A stretch of 64,000 nucleotides of DNA, taken from positions 124,001-188,000 of the forward strand of contig JAEURJ010000002.1 of the NCBI GenBank assembly GCA_016789305.1. The letters are read 5' to 3'. Origin of the DNA: Anaerolineales bacterium (GTDB lineage: Bacteria; Chloroflexota; Anaerolineae; Anaerolineales; Villigracilaceae). The position numbers and the translations under genes are program-made. Shown here piece after piece: positions 42,375 through 51,240 of the stretch (position 1 is its first letter; each line of letters opens with the position of its first letter). A model generated the notes under the pieces. It searched no databases and had not been told where the DNA came from. It worked only from the letters and a program-made list of their open reading frames with translations.

Positions 42375-44078
42375 TTACGCCTTCGCGCCTTCTTTGTGTT
42401 GGCGGACCAATTCGCGGCGCAGGATTTTTCCGACTGTGGTCTTGGGCAATTCGGTACGGAACTCGTAATGGGTGGGGACTTTGTACGGAGCGAGGTGTTC
42501 CTTGCAGAATGCCTTAAGTTCAGCTTCTGTAAGTGTTTCGCCCGGCTTGACGACGATCCATGCTTTGACTGTTTCGCCGCGCTGTGGGTCTGGAATGCCG
42601 CCTACGCCCACTTCCAAAACTTTGGGATGCCCGGAAATGGCCTCCTCCACCTCCCGCGGCCACACCTGGAAACCGCCCGGCTTGATCAATTCCTTCTTGC
42701 GATCGACGATGTAGAAATAGCCGTCCTCGTCCATGCGGGCGATATCGCCGGTGAAGAGCCAGGTCTTCCCGTCTTTCAAAACGCGCAGGGAATTGGCCGT
42801 CTCGGTAGGCATGTTGTGATATCCCTTCATCACCTGCGGACCATGTACAACGACTTCGCCGATCTCGCCTTGTTTAAGTTCGGTCTCCCCATCGTCGAGG
42901 CTGATAAGCATCACTTCCACATCCGGCAGCGGCATACCGATGGAGCCTGTCCTGTTCTCACCTTCAAGTGGATTGCAGTGGGTGGCCGTGGGTGCTTCGG
43001 AGAGACCATAGCCTTCAAAGACCTTGCCGCCCGTTAATTTTTCGAACTGCTCCTTGGTTTCACGCATCAACGGGGCGGAACCTGAAATACACGCCTTGAT
43101 CGAGGAAAGATCGTATTTGCCGGCTTTTACATCAGGATGGTTATTGATGCCGTTGTACAGCAAAGGCACGCCGGGGAAGATCGTGGCTTTGTATTTACTG
43201 ATGTTATCCAGCACATCCTTCAAGTCACGCGCATTCGGGACCATTACCATGGTGCCGCCATTGGCCATTGCAAAGTTCATTCCAGCCACCATGCCATAGA
43301 CATGGAAAAGCGGAATCCCCATCAATATCACTTCCTTGCCCTGTTCGAGTGCCGGCATCCATGACTTGATCTGTAAAGTGTTTGCCACTGCATTTCGATG
43401 CATGGCAACCGCAGCCTTGGGCACGCCCGTTGTTCCACCTGAATATTGGAACAAAGCAGTGTCATCCGGCGAAACCTCGATATTCGGTTTGGGGGAATTG
43501 GCATGTTTTTTGAGCAAGTCCTGCATCCAGACATCGCCTTGCTCCAAAGAGTCAACACGGTCACCCTCCTTCTTTTCTTTTACCAAAGTAAATAACAACC
43601 TGGTAATCGGAGGCAGCGTTTCCTTGATGTTGGTAACGATGATTCTCTTAAGCTTGGATTTTGTGCGGACTTCCTTCATCTTGCCATAAAAACGACTTAG
43701 AGTTAACACCACTTCGATATTTGCATCATTCACAGGGGTTAGCACTTCATCCACAGGGTATGTCGGATTCATTGCCACCACAACCGCCCCGGCTTTGAGG
43801 ATGCCGTAATACGCGATCACAAACTGCGGTGTATTCGGCATAAAAATCCCCACGCGGTCGCCTTTCTTGACGCCCATTTCAACAAGCGCGGCGGCCATGT
43901 GATCACTTAATGCATTCATCTCGCGATACGAAATGACCGCACCCTTGAAGATTGTACAGGCGCGGTCAGGATATTTGCGCGCGGCTTCCTCTAAAAAGTG
44001 GAACAGCGGCGCTTTGGGGTAGTCAATTGTTTGAGGCACACCTTTGTCGTAATGCGCCAGCCATGGTTTGTTGCTCAT
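42375..44078 (-). CDS. fadD: Long-chain fatty acid-CoA ligase (AMP-binding)
   Basis: A 567-residue ANL-superfamily adenylating enzyme. The P-loop is FQYSGGTTGVPKAAVAMHRN (near residue 213), the A5 motif is GYGLSEAP, the A7 motif is WLFTGDIARMDEDGYFYIVDRKKELI, and the catalytic lysine lies in KTTVGKILRREL near the C-terminus. It activates fatty acids as acyl-adenylates then thioesters. The substrate chain length is not determinable. It appears monocistronic, with a promoter region just upstream of 44078. Confidence 0.9.
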   Translation of the reverse strand: MSNKPWLAHYDKGVPQTIDYPKAPLFHFLEEAARKYPDRACTIFKGAVISYREMNALSDHMAAALVEMGVKKGDRVGIFMPNTPQFVIAYYGILKAGAVVVAMNPTYPVDEVLTPVNDANIEVVLTLSRFYGKMKEVRTKSKLKRIIVTNIKETLPPITRLLFTLVKEKKEGDRVDSLEQGDVWMQDLLKKHANSPKPNIEVSPDDTALFQYSGGTTGVPKAAVAMHRNAVANTLQIKSWMPALEQGKEVILMGIPLFHVYGMVAGMNFAMANGGTMVMVPNARDLKDVLDNISKYKATIFPGVPLLYNGINNHPDVKAGKYDLSSIKACISGSAPLMRETKEQFEKLTGGKVFEGYGLSEAPTATHCNPLEGENRTGSIGMPLPDVEVMLISLDDGETELKQGEIGEVVVHGPQVMKGYHNMPTETANSLRVLKDGKTWLFTGDIARMDEDGYFYIVDRKKELIKPGGFQVWPREVEEAISGHPKVLEVGVGGIPDPQRGETVKAWIVVKPGETLTEAELKAFCKEHLAPYKVPTHYEFRTELPKTTVGKILRRELVRQHKEGAKA

Positions 44079-44146
44079 ACTTCTCTCCTTGGTAAGTGAA
44101 GATGACGTTGTGGATAGAGTATATACGTGAAAATATTAAAAGTCAA

Positions 44147-45088
44147 TTACAACACTTCATCCCCTGCTGCGTTACGGATGTATTCCTCGATATCTTGAGC
44201 TGCATGTTGATCCGCCGGATTGAACCACCTGATTTGTGGATCGGACTCCTTGAACCAATTTCCCTGTCGTCTGACGAAGACACGGGTGATACGCTTCATC
44301 TCCGTTTTCGCCTGTTCTATCGTCAATTCACCTTTTATTACACTCACGCATTCCCGATACCCGATGGCAGACATGCTCGGCGATTCGGCAGAATAACCTT
44401 GCGCAAGCAGGCTTTTCACTTCATCTAGAAACCCATTGGTAAACATCGCGTCGATTCGTTCATCAACACGACGGTACAGCTCTTCGCGCGGACGGGCCAG
44501 CCCGATGGAGATCAAATGGTAGGGCGAGTCATCCTGCCCGCGCTGTTCGGAGAATTTCCTGCCGGTGGTAAAAATCACTTCCAATGCGCGGATGGTTCTT
44601 CGATAATTTCTGGCGTCGATATTCCTGGCCGCTTCCGCATCGAGTACTTTTAATCCGTCGTGTAGCCACTGGATCCCTCGTTCCTCCTTCATCTTTTCCA
44701 GCGCATTGCGCAATCGCTCGTTTGGCGTGACCTCCGGCGGCGTCCATCCCTGCGTCACTGCGCGGACGTATTGTCCCGTGCCGCCAACGAGGAAGGGGAG
44801 TTTGCCTCGTGAGTGAATCTCGTAAATGATGGCTTGCGCCTTTTGCTGGAAGACAGCCAGACTCAAGGTTTCATCTGGATTGACGATGTCTATTAAGTGA
44901 TGGGGCACACGCGATATTTCTTCACGAGATGGCTTTGCAGTTCCAATATTCATGCCCCGATAGAAGAGGCGCGAATCCGCCGAGATGATCTCGCCGTTCA
45001 TTCTTTCAGCGAGACGAATGGCAAGTTCCGTTTTGCCAACGGCAGTAGGTCCAACGATGAGGATGAGAGGAAGTTTACTGGAGGTCAT
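44147..45088 (-). CDS. miaA: tRNA dimethylallyltransferase MiaA
   Basis: A 313-residue enzyme that isopentenylates A37 of tRNAs reading UNN codons. The P-loop is GPTAVGKT, followed by ISADSRLFYRGMNIGTAKPS with the catalytic Asp, PHHLIDIVNPDE, and LVGGTGQYVRAV. ARNYRRTIRALEV marks the insertion/base-binding segment, and YAIGYRECV the C-terminal loop (seen here as SAIGYRECVSV). It lies downstream of yraN and a GT4 gene on the same strand. Confidence 0.95.
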   Translation of the reverse strand: MTSSKLPLILIVGPTAVGKTELAIRLAERMNGEIISADSRLFYRGMNIGTAKPSREEISRVPHHLIDIVNPDETLSLAVFQQKAQAIIYEIHSRGKLPFLVGGTGQYVRAVTQGWTPPEVTPNERLRNALEKMKEERGIQWLHDGLKVLDAEAARNIDARNYRRTIRALEVIFTTGRKFSEQRGQDDSPYHLISIGLARPREELYRRVDERIDAMFTNGFLDEVKSLLAQGYSAESPSMSAIGYRECVSVIKGELTIEQAKTEMKRITRVFVRRQGNWFKESDPQIRWFNPADQHAAQDIEEYIRNAAGDEVL

Positions 45089-45115
45089 GAGAAATCAACG
45101 ATACTCGATTATTAG

Positions 45116-45160
45116 CTTTTTCGGGGCTTTACCGCTTCGTGGCACGAGAGCCCCGAAAAG
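45116..45160 (-). terminator. Candidate terminator between yraN and miaA
   Basis: CTTTTTCGGGGCT and AGCCCCGAAAAG form a 12-bp stem around a 20-base loop. It begins past the yraN stop (45169), so miaA probably has its own promoter or depends on read-through. Confidence 0.6.
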
Positions 45161-45168
45161 AACACATC

Positions 45169-45525
45169 TTAATTTATTGCATTCTCAAAATAAGTAATGA
45201 CAGGTTCTTTGCCGGGCTTTCCCTCAATTGCGATGACATCGATCTGCCAATGATCAATTTCATTTTCAGAGGAATAATGCTGGGCGCAGGCGAGCATGTG
45301 TTCGCGTTTGCGCGGTGTGATGTTGTGTTCAGGAAAGAAGTCTTGTTTTGAAGTGAGTGTTTTGACCTCTACAAAAATAGTCACATCGCTTTGTTTGGCA
45401 ATGATGTCAATTTCACCGTATGGCGTGCGGATGTTGCGCGCGATGATCTCATGCCCTTTTGAGAGAAGATATTCCGTGGCAAGCTGTTCCCCCCATGCAC
45501 CGACCCGTTGATTGTGTTTGGTCAT
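45169..45525 (-). CDS. yraN: YraN/UPF0102 family endonuclease-like protein
   Basis: A 118-residue protein with the PD-(D/E)xK-type fold of UPF0102: NQRVGAWGEQLATEYLLSKGHEIIARNIRTPYGEIDIIAKQSDVTIFVEVKT holds the conserved Glu, Asp and E-x-K residues. The family is widespread, with no settled function; nuclease activity has been suggested. Its start overlaps the GT4 stop (ATGA). Confidence 0.9.
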   Translation of the reverse strand: MTKHNQRVGAWGEQLATEYLLSKGHEIIARNIRTPYGEIDIIAKQSDVTIFVEVKTLTSKQDFFPEHNITPRKREHMLACAQHYSSENEIDHWQIDVIAIEGKPGKEPVITYFENAIN

Positions 45526-46730
45526 GAGCTGCTGAACCGTTCAAAGAATCCGCGCAGGCGGGTACGCCAGCTGCTTTTACGTGGCAATGCATCGCGGACC
45601 AGCCTTTGATAATGACCGAGCAGCATGTCGGTAACTCTCTCGATGGCGTAATCAGAGGATGCTTTTCGTGCGGCGATGCTCATTTGCTGGCGCAGGTCCA
45701 GGTCCAGGCAGAGGCGGGTGAGTTTGGCTGTGAAGGCGGGCAGGTCATGAGTCGCGAGAAAACCTGTGACTCCATCGATCACGGTATCGCCTACTCCGAC
45801 GGAATGGACCCCCATCACCGGTAAACCTGCTCCCATTGCCTCCACGTTGGACATGCCGAACGTTTCGGTGATGGATGCGGTGACGAAGATATCGCACATG
45901 GCGAAATACGCCGGGAGTTTTTTATATTCCACTTTCCCGGTGAAATGGATGCGGCCCTGCATGTTGAGCTCATTGACCATTTCCTTGATCTCGTCTTCAT
46001 ATTGTTGAATGCCGGTACCGATGACGAGCAGATGTGTATTTGAAATGGCTTGCGCAACTCCGGCGAAGGATTGCAAAAGAAATGGAATGTTTTTTTCCAA
46101 GGCAATGCGGCCGGCGTAGACGAGCAGGATATCGTCGTCTTTGAAGCCGAAATCCGAGCGGGGCAGGGGAATGGCGTTATTAAAGTGCTTCATGTCGATG
46201 CCGTTGGGCACGACCTCGATGTGTGAATCCACTTTGAGATCGCGCAGCACTTTGATCATTCCCTGTGTCGGCGTGGTGACCAATTCAGTCGCCTGACAGA
46301 ATGACGGCATGTAGGCCTGCAACATGCCGTGACTCAACTCCTCGGGCATGATGGGGAAGTACGCCTGCGCGTACAGGTCGTATCGGGAATGATTTGTGAA
46401 CACGATGGGAATGTGCAGCGGGCGGCAATAACGAAGTGCAAGGCGTCCGCTTAGGAAGGGATGATGGACATGAACGATGTCCATCGTTTGCAGGAGTTGT
46501 TTGGCTCTGCGGGAGTAGCGCAGGGAAAGGTAAAAACCCGTGTCCGCCAGCGGCACGCCCGGCGAGCGAATCACGCGCACTTCATGGTCATCCTTATATT
46601 CGGGGTCGCCAAATGTAAAAATGAATACATCATGCCCGGCCAGCTCCAGATGTCGCTTTGACAATTCCACCTGGATCGTGACCCCGCTGATGTACGGCTT
46701 GTAATTATCCACCATCAATCCGATTCGCAT
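45522..46730 (-). CDS. Family 4 glycosyltransferase
   Basis: A 402-residue GT-B enzyme. The N-terminal DNYKPYISGVTIQVELSKRHLELAGHDV and the C-terminal VYAGRIALEKNIPFLLQSFAGV, DIFVTASITETFGMSNVEAMGAGLPVM (E-x7-E nucleotide-sugar motif) are typical. A similar layout occurs in diacylglycerol glucosyltransferases and phosphatidylinositol mannosyltransferases, so a glycolipid or sugar-acceptor role is plausible. The C-terminus ends in a basic amphipathic segment (SSWRTRLRGFFERF), suggesting membrane contact. Confidence 0.88.
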   Translation of the reverse strand: MRIGLMVDNYKPYISGVTIQVELSKRHLELAGHDVFIFTFGDPEYKDDHEVRVIRSPGVPLADTGFYLSLRYSRRAKQLLQTMDIVHVHHPFLSGRLALRYCRPLHIPIVFTNHSRYDLYAQAYFPIMPEELSHGMLQAYMPSFCQATELVTTPTQGMIKVLRDLKVDSHIEVVPNGIDMKHFNNAIPLPRSDFGFKDDDILLVYAGRIALEKNIPFLLQSFAGVAQAISNTHLLVIGTGIQQYEDEIKEMVNELNMQGRIHFTGKVEYKKLPAYFAMCDIFVTASITETFGMSNVEAMGAGLPVMGVHSVGVGDTVIDGVTGFLATHDLPAFTAKLTRLCLDLDLRQQMSIAARKASSDYAIERVTDMLLGHYQRLVRDALPRKSSWRTRLRGFFERFSSS

Positions 46731-46804
46731 ACTTCCATGCTAAGACATGCGCCGGCGAATGTCAAGTGGTGTGCGTGGTAGAATGAAAAAACTCTGAGGA
46801 AAAT

Positions 46805-47002
46805 ATGGCTAAATTGATCTTACGGAACAAGGAATTTGAAGTGCATGCAGGCATGACCCTGCTTTCGGCGCTGAAGAAAATTAACATCGTGCCCGAGTCT
46901 GTGATCGCGACGAAGAACGGCGAGATGATCCTGGAAGACGAAATTTTGAAAGACGGCGATGTGATCAAACTGATCATGGTCATCTCCGGAGGCTCGATTT
47001 AA
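46805..47002 (+). CDS. ttuB: TtuB-like ubiquitin-fold sulfur carrier
   Basis: A 65-residue beta-grasp protein of the MoaD/ThiS type: LILRNKEFEVHAGMTLLSALKKINIVPESVIATKNGEMILEDEIL then a C-terminal VISGGSI. Sulfur carriers end in Gly-Gly, which is adenylated and thiocarboxylated; here the frame continues two residues beyond Gly-Gly (Ser-Ile) before TAA. The stop overlaps the ttuA ATG (TAATG), and the GGAGG encoding Gly-Gly is the ttuA Shine-Dalgarno. The partner gene and fold make the TtuB assignment good. Confidence 0.85.
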   Translation: MAKLILRNKEFEVHAGMTLLSALKKINIVPESVIATKNGEMILEDEILKDGDVIKLIMVISGGSI

Positions 47003-47943
47003 TGAAGTGTAGAAAATGTGGTGAGAAGGCTTCGGTCAACATGCGTCAGCATAAGCTGGCGCTTTGCAAGGAACATTATCTCGAATGGGTTCCCGAGCAG
47101 ACCGAACGCTTTATCAAGAAGTACGATATGTTCACAAAGGAAGAGAAAATCCTCGTTGCTGTTTCGGGTGGCAAGGATTCGCTGGCTTTATGGGATATTC
47201 TGGTTCGTTTGGGATATCAAGCGGACGGCATGTATATCGGTTTGGGGATCGACGGCGGCATTAATTACTCGGATGAGTCGCGCCGATTGACCGAGAAATT
47301 TGCCAATGAGCACAACCTGAAATTACACATCGTGGATGTGGAAAAGGAATACGGTCAGCCGATCCCGGTGCTGGCGACGATCTCCCATCGCGGGAAAGGC
47401 AAGCCTTGCGCTGTGTGCGGACTCGCCAAACGACATGAAATGAACCGCATCGCGCGGGACCTTGGGTATGATGTGCTCGCGACAGGCCACAACCTCGACG
47501 ACGAAGCAGCCGTCCTGTTTGGAAATACATTGGTTTGGGAGAGTGAGTATCTTCTGCGGCAGGGACCTGTATTGCCGGGCCGCGATGGACTTGCCCGCAA
47601 GGTCAAGCCGTTGTGCAGATTCTATGAACGCGAGATGACGGCCTATTCCATTGCGCGCGGTATTGATTATATTTACGATGAATGCCCGTATGCCGAAGGC
47701 TCGCAATCCATTTATTACAAGGAATTGCTCAATCAAATGGAGACGACACGCCCCGGCGCGAAGCTGACGTTTTATCTGCGGTTTTTGGAAGCGAGAAAGA
47801 GCGGGGATTTGTTTATCGAGAAAAATGTCGAGGCGGCGCATTTACATCCATGCCCGAAGTGCGGACAGCCCACGTCAACGGATGATTTTTGTTCATTCTG
47901 CAGGTTGATCGAGAAAGCGGCGGCACAAACAGCAGTTCAATAA
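47002..47943 (+). CDS. ttuA: tRNA 2-thiolation enzyme TtuA (TtcA/TtuA family)
   Basis: A 313-residue PP-loop enzyme that thiolates tRNA (in Thermus, ribothymidine 54), using a 4Fe-4S cluster. Visible: N-terminal zinc knuckle (C3, C6, C22, H25), PP-loop VAVSGGKDS (53-60), the cluster cysteines C136 and C139 in GKPCAVCG and C228 in DECPYA, and a C-terminal zinc ribbon (C284, C287, C297, C300). These separate TtuA from TtcA. It is coupled by a TAATG overlap to the sulfur carrier. In mesophiles the pathway is less studied; the target base is inferred. Confidence 0.92.
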   Translation: MKCRKCGEKASVNMRQHKLALCKEHYLEWVPEQTERFIKKYDMFTKEEKILVAVSGGKDSLALWDILVRLGYQADGMYIGLGIDGGINYSDESRRLTEKFANEHNLKLHIVDVEKEYGQPIPVLATISHRGKGKPCAVCGLAKRHEMNRIARDLGYDVLATGHNLDDEAAVLFGNTLVWESEYLLRQGPVLPGRDGLARKVKPLCRFYEREMTAYSIARGIDYIYDECPYAEGSQSIYYKELLNQMETTRPGAKLTFYLRFLEARKSGDLFIEKNVEAAHLHPCPKCGQPTSTDDFCSFCRLIEKAAAQTAVQ

Positions 47944-47949
47944 CTTACC

Positions 47950-48030
47950 CAGGGCGTGTCCTTCGACTGCGCTCGGCAAACACTCACTCCGCTACCCAAA
48001 GGGTACGCTGTCAGGACGAAATACTACCTG
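47950..48030. repeat. Dispersed repeat, GTCCTTCGACTGCGCTC family
   Basis: GTGTCCTTCGACTGCGCTC and a later GTCAGGACG flank the gap between convergent ttuA and the kinase. A related GTCCTGAGCGGAGCG...GACGAAGGAC arrangement occurs at 57930-57980. These words recur in many environmental genomes, which supports a dispersed non-coding element. No convincing terminator is present here. Confidence 0.4.
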
Positions 48031-49103
48031 GCCACGGTGGCGATCAGGCCAAGTAAAAATAAGCCAGCCAGAATATACCCGGCAATTTGTTCCTGCGGGA
48101 AGATGACCAGCTTCGGCATTTCGAAGCTGGAGTTATTTAATTTGGGGTTTGAGGGAATTTCCTGGTTGCCAAACAATGCATCGCGGAAGATGGCAACGGT
48201 TTTTGGACGATTATCCGGGTGCAGGGACATGGCCCATAGAATGGCACGTTCCACGCGGATGCTGACGTGAGGATTGATATCTCGTAACGGAGTCAGGCTG
48301 CGGGTATCGAGGAAGCGTTTTCGTGCTTCCGATGGCGGCTCGTTGGTCAGCAGATGATAAAGCGTCGCGCCGAAGGCAAAGATATCCGCGCGTGCATCGG
48401 TGTGTGTGTCGTCTCCGCCGTATTGTTCGAGGGGGGTGTACAGCGCAGTGCCCTGCCCGTGAATGACGGTGATGGTGACTTCATCCGGAGCCATGATCTT
48501 GACGAGGCCGAAATCCACAAGTTTAAGCAAACCGCTTGCTGTGAGCTTAAGATTGCTCGGTTTAATATCGCGATGAATGATGGGCGGGTCTTGTTGATGC
48601 AGATAATCGAGCGCATCCGCCAATTGCACGGCCCAGCGCAGTACTTCGTTTTCTGAAATAAATTCCTTGTTGCGTTTTGCATCGAGCATTCGTTCGCGAA
48701 GGTCCTTGCCGGGGACGTAATCCATCACGAGATAATCGCGATTGTCGTTGGAGAAATAATCGGAGACCTTTGGAAGGTTGGGGTGATCGAGGCGCGCAAG
48801 CACGGATGCCTCGCGAAAAAATTGTTCGCGTGCCTGTTCCAACACTTCAGTGGGGAGTGCGCGATCATATGCCACTTCCTTGATCGCGCATAGCCTTCCT
48901 TCCAGACGGTTGTCTTCTGCAAGGAAGATGCTGCCTGTGCCGCCTTGTCCGATCCGTTCACGGATCTCGTACCGGCCGCGCAGAAGCTCTCCATTGTTCA
49001 ATGGCTGAGTCAATTCTTCTCCTGTGATTTGGTCGTTGCTTTTCTCAAAAACATGCGGTTGCTCTCCCGAAATACGGTGGGATGACATGATCGTGAGATT
49101 CAT
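48024..49103 (-). CDS. Membrane-anchored Hanks-type Ser/Thr protein kinase
   Basis: A 359-residue kinase: glycine loop GQGGTGSIFLAED, ATP-binding lysine K75 in CAIKEV, catalytic loop HRDIKPSN (D179), DFGLVK (197-202), P+1 region ALYTPLEQYGG and ARADIFAFGATLYHLL. A C-terminal membrane helix (about 340-358) is followed only by a final Arg, leaving no extracytoplasmic sensor domain, unlike PASTA kinases. The start is 134 bases from the divergent FHA-winged-helix gene, which could be its substrate. Confidence 0.9.
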   Translation of the reverse strand: MNLTIMSSHRISGEQPHVFEKSNDQITGEELTQPLNNGELLRGRYEIRERIGQGGTGSIFLAEDNRLEGRLCAIKEVAYDRALPTEVLEQAREQFFREASVLARLDHPNLPKVSDYFSNDNRDYLVMDYVPGKDLRERMLDAKRNKEFISENEVLRWAVQLADALDYLHQQDPPIIHRDIKPSNLKLTASGLLKLVDFGLVKIMAPDEVTITVIHGQGTALYTPLEQYGGDDTHTDARADIFAFGATLYHLLTNEPPSEARKRFLDTRSLTPLRDINPHVSIRVERAILWAMSLHPDNRPKTVAIFRDALFGNQEIPSNPKLNNSSFEMPKLVIFPQEQIAGYILAGLFLLGLIATVAR

Positions 49104-49237
49104 GGAAATTCTGTTTTCATCTTAATCAAGCGACCATTTTCGGCGTGTGATCTCTTATGAGATTAAAATGCGCGGTGCGCCACAGAATTCCAATTTTCTG
49201 CTATTATAAACGTGTTTGTTATTTATTTGAGGTTTTT

Positions 49238-49894
49238 ATGGATCATGATGAAGAATTTCCCATTCTCGTAGCACAGGACGGTCCGCTCAAAGGGGAGCGT
49301 TGGTCGTTAACCCATACGTTAATGGTTGGGCGTGACCCGACCTGCGATATTTCCATTCAAGACCGCCAGGTCTCACGTTTCCATGCACGTATTACTCCTT
49401 CACCGGAAGGTGTGATGGTCGAAGACCTTGGCAGCAAGAACGGAACCATTCATAACGGGGGAGAAGTGGCCGGCCCGGTCATTTTGCAGGACGGTGACTT
49501 GCTTGGCATTGCACTGGCACAGCAATTTCTTTTCCTCACTTCCGATGCGACCATGCCGTTGGTGGAAGGCGCCATTCGCGGCGGACGGCTGATGATGGAT
49601 AAAAAATCGCGCCGCGTGTGGGTCAATCAGCAGCAGGTCAATCCTCCGCTCTCTGCACAGCAATTTAAATTATTGTGGATGTTGTATGAAAACAACGGAC
49701 AGGTCATTGGCCGTGCCGATCTTGTTTCAAATGTGTGGGGTGAAGATCAAATGGCCGGCGTTTCGGATCAGGCGCTTGACGCGCTCATCCGCCGTTTGCG
49801 CGACAGGCTTGCTTCCCTGGACCCCACACATCAATATATTGACACCGTGCGTGGTCACGGCGTGAGATTGGATAACCCAAATATCGGGGAATAA
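49238..49894 (+). CDS. FHA domain fused to OmpR/PhoB-type winged helix
   Basis: A 218-residue protein, starting at ATG 49238 after Shine-Dalgarno GAGG. Residues 5-100 form an FHA phosphothreonine-binding domain (TLMVGRDPTCDISIQDRQVSRFHARIT, SKNGTIHNGG; the Arg, Ser-x-x-His and Asn that contact phosphate are present). Residues 120-215 form a PhoB-type DNA-binding domain (PPLSAQQFKLLWMLYENNGQVIGRADLVSNVWGE, then RLRDRLASLDPTHQYIDTVRGHGVRL). It is divergent from a Ser/Thr kinase, so it may be a phospho-dependent transcription factor. Confidence 0.9.
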   Translation: MDHDEEFPILVAQDGPLKGERWSLTHTLMVGRDPTCDISIQDRQVSRFHARITPSPEGVMVEDLGSKNGTIHNGGEVAGPVILQDGDLLGIALAQQFLFLTSDATMPLVEGAIRGGRLMMDKKSRRVWVNQQQVNPPLSAQQFKLLWMLYENNGQVIGRADLVSNVWGEDQMAGVSDQALDALIRRLRDRLASLDPTHQYIDTVRGHGVRLDNPNIGE

Positions 49895-49897
49895 AAC

Positions 49898-50371
49898 ATG
49901 GACGCTCAATCAGAAAAACTACTGGCTCAAATTATTCGCAACACACGCGTTGCCGCCTTAAGTACATTACGCGATGAAGAACCGCTCTCCTCGATGGTGG
50001 CCTTCGTGCCCCTCGAAGACTTTTCGGCTTTTTATATTCATGTCAGCCGCCTTGCGCAGCACACCGTGGATATGAAAAAGAAGAAGCAGGTCAGCCTGCT
50101 GATCACGGAAACGGACGATGGCCGTGCGGACCCGCAAACGCTTGCACGTGTTTCCATTCGCTGCTCTGCTGAAATGTTGGAGAATGGCGCGCCGGGGTAT
50201 ACACCGATCAAGGAGTTGTATCTCGCGCGCTTCCCCGCATCGGAAGAGATCTTCAAGCTGGATGATTTCAATTTTTGGCGTCTCAGGCCGAAGGGCGGAA
50301 GATACGTTGCAGGTTTTGCCAAAGCCTATAACGTCACTGTCGAAACATTGCAGGATGTTTCCAAACGATAA
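49898..50371 (+). CDS. Flavin/heme split-barrel protein (HugZ/PNPOx-like)
   Basis: A 157-residue protein, 3 bases after the FHA gene. It opens with RNTRVAALSTLRDEEPLSSMVAFVPLEDFSAFYIHVSRLAQHTVDMKKKKQVSLLIT, the pattern of the PNPOx-like FMN-binding split barrel of the HugZ group, and ends with DDFNFWRLRPKGGRYVAGFAKAYNV. These proteins bind FMN or F420 or degrade heme. A terminator follows at 50380-50404. Co-transcription with the FHA regulator hints at a redox role, which is inference. Confidence 0.8.
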   Translation: MDAQSEKLLAQIIRNTRVAALSTLRDEEPLSSMVAFVPLEDFSAFYIHVSRLAQHTVDMKKKKQVSLLITETDDGRADPQTLARVSIRCSAEMLENGAPGYTPIKELYLARFPASEEIFKLDDFNFWRLRPKGGRYVAGFAKAYNVTVETLQDVSKR

Positions 50372-50379
50372 CTCTGGAG

Positions 50380-50404
50380 TCCAGAAGCTTGCTTCTGGAT
50401 TTTT
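50380..50404 (+). terminator. Intrinsic terminator after the split-barrel gene
   Basis: TCCAGAAG/CTTCTGGA with a CTTG loop, then TTTTT. It lies between 50371 and the LmbE start. Confidence 0.8.
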
Positions 50405-50425
50405 CCATTTACGAGGTGATCATTC

Positions 50426-51235
50426 ATGGAATCTTTAAAACTGCTTGCAGTTTTCGCACATCCCGACGATGAATCGATGGGCATGGGCGGGACGCTGGCA
50501 AAGTACGCCGCCGAAGGAGTCGCGACTCATCTCGTCTGCGCTTCACGCGGAGAGAGAGGCTGGTTCGGCCCCGAGGACCAGAATCCCGGCCTGGAAAGAC
50601 TCGGCCAGCTGCGCACGAAGGAATTGGAGAACGCCGTCAAAGAACTTGGCATGAAGAGTCTCTCCTTTTTAAATTACATCGATGGAGATGTGGACCAGGC
50701 TCCGCACGATGAAGCCATTGGAAAGATCGTTACGCATATCCGCAAGATCAAACCGCAGGCGGTCGTGACCTTTCCCCCGGACGGCAACTACGGCCATCCC
50801 GATCACATCGCCATCGGACAATTCACCTCCGCCGCCATCGTCTGCGCCGCGGACTCAAGCTACAAAGACGCGGAAGATTTACCGGCTCATCGCGTTTCCA
50901 AACTGTATTACATGGTCGACGGCGAGAACTTCATCAACCTGATCGCGCCTTTCATGGGCGATATGACCTTCCCCGTCGATGACCAGGTGCGCGGCGAAAT
51001 CCCGTGGAAGGAATGGATGGTCACCACGCGCATCGACATGGCCGAACACTGCGGCGCGGCCTGGCGTGCGATCCAATGTCATCAAAGCCAATTACCCACG
51101 CTGGGCGCGCTGGCTGAAATGCCAGAGGACTCCGCAGCCGCCGTCCTCGCCATGCAGGGGACGTTCTATCGCGCGTTCAGCCTGGTCAATGGAGGGAGAA
51201 AAGTGGAGACGGATTTCTTCGAAGGATCAAGGTGA
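50426..51235 (+). CDS. LmbE/PIG-L family N-deacetylase
   Basis: A 269-residue zinc hydrolase. The metal motif AHPDDESMGMGGTLA (His-x-x-Asp-Asp) and GHPDHIAIGQ (third ligand) are present, and SRGERGWFGP lies between. The family deacetylates N-acetylglucosaminyl intermediates such as GlcNAc-malate in bacillithiol synthesis, GlcNAc-inositol in mycothiol, or chitobiose-like sugars. No thiol-biosynthesis partner is adjacent, so the substrate is unknown. A GTAGGGG repeat follows the stop. Confidence 0.88.
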   Translation: MESLKLLAVFAHPDDESMGMGGTLAKYAAEGVATHLVCASRGERGWFGPEDQNPGLERLGQLRTKELENAVKELGMKSLSFLNYIDGDVDQAPHDEAIGKIVTHIRKIKPQAVVTFPPDGNYGHPDHIAIGQFTSAAIVCAADSSYKDAEDLPAHRVSKLYYMVDGENFINLIAPFMGDMTFPVDDQVRGEIPWKEWMVTTRIDMAEHCGAAWRAIQCHQSQLPTLGALAEMPEDSAAAVLAMQGTFYRAFSLVNGGRKVETDFFEGSR

Positions 51236-51240
51236 AATAG

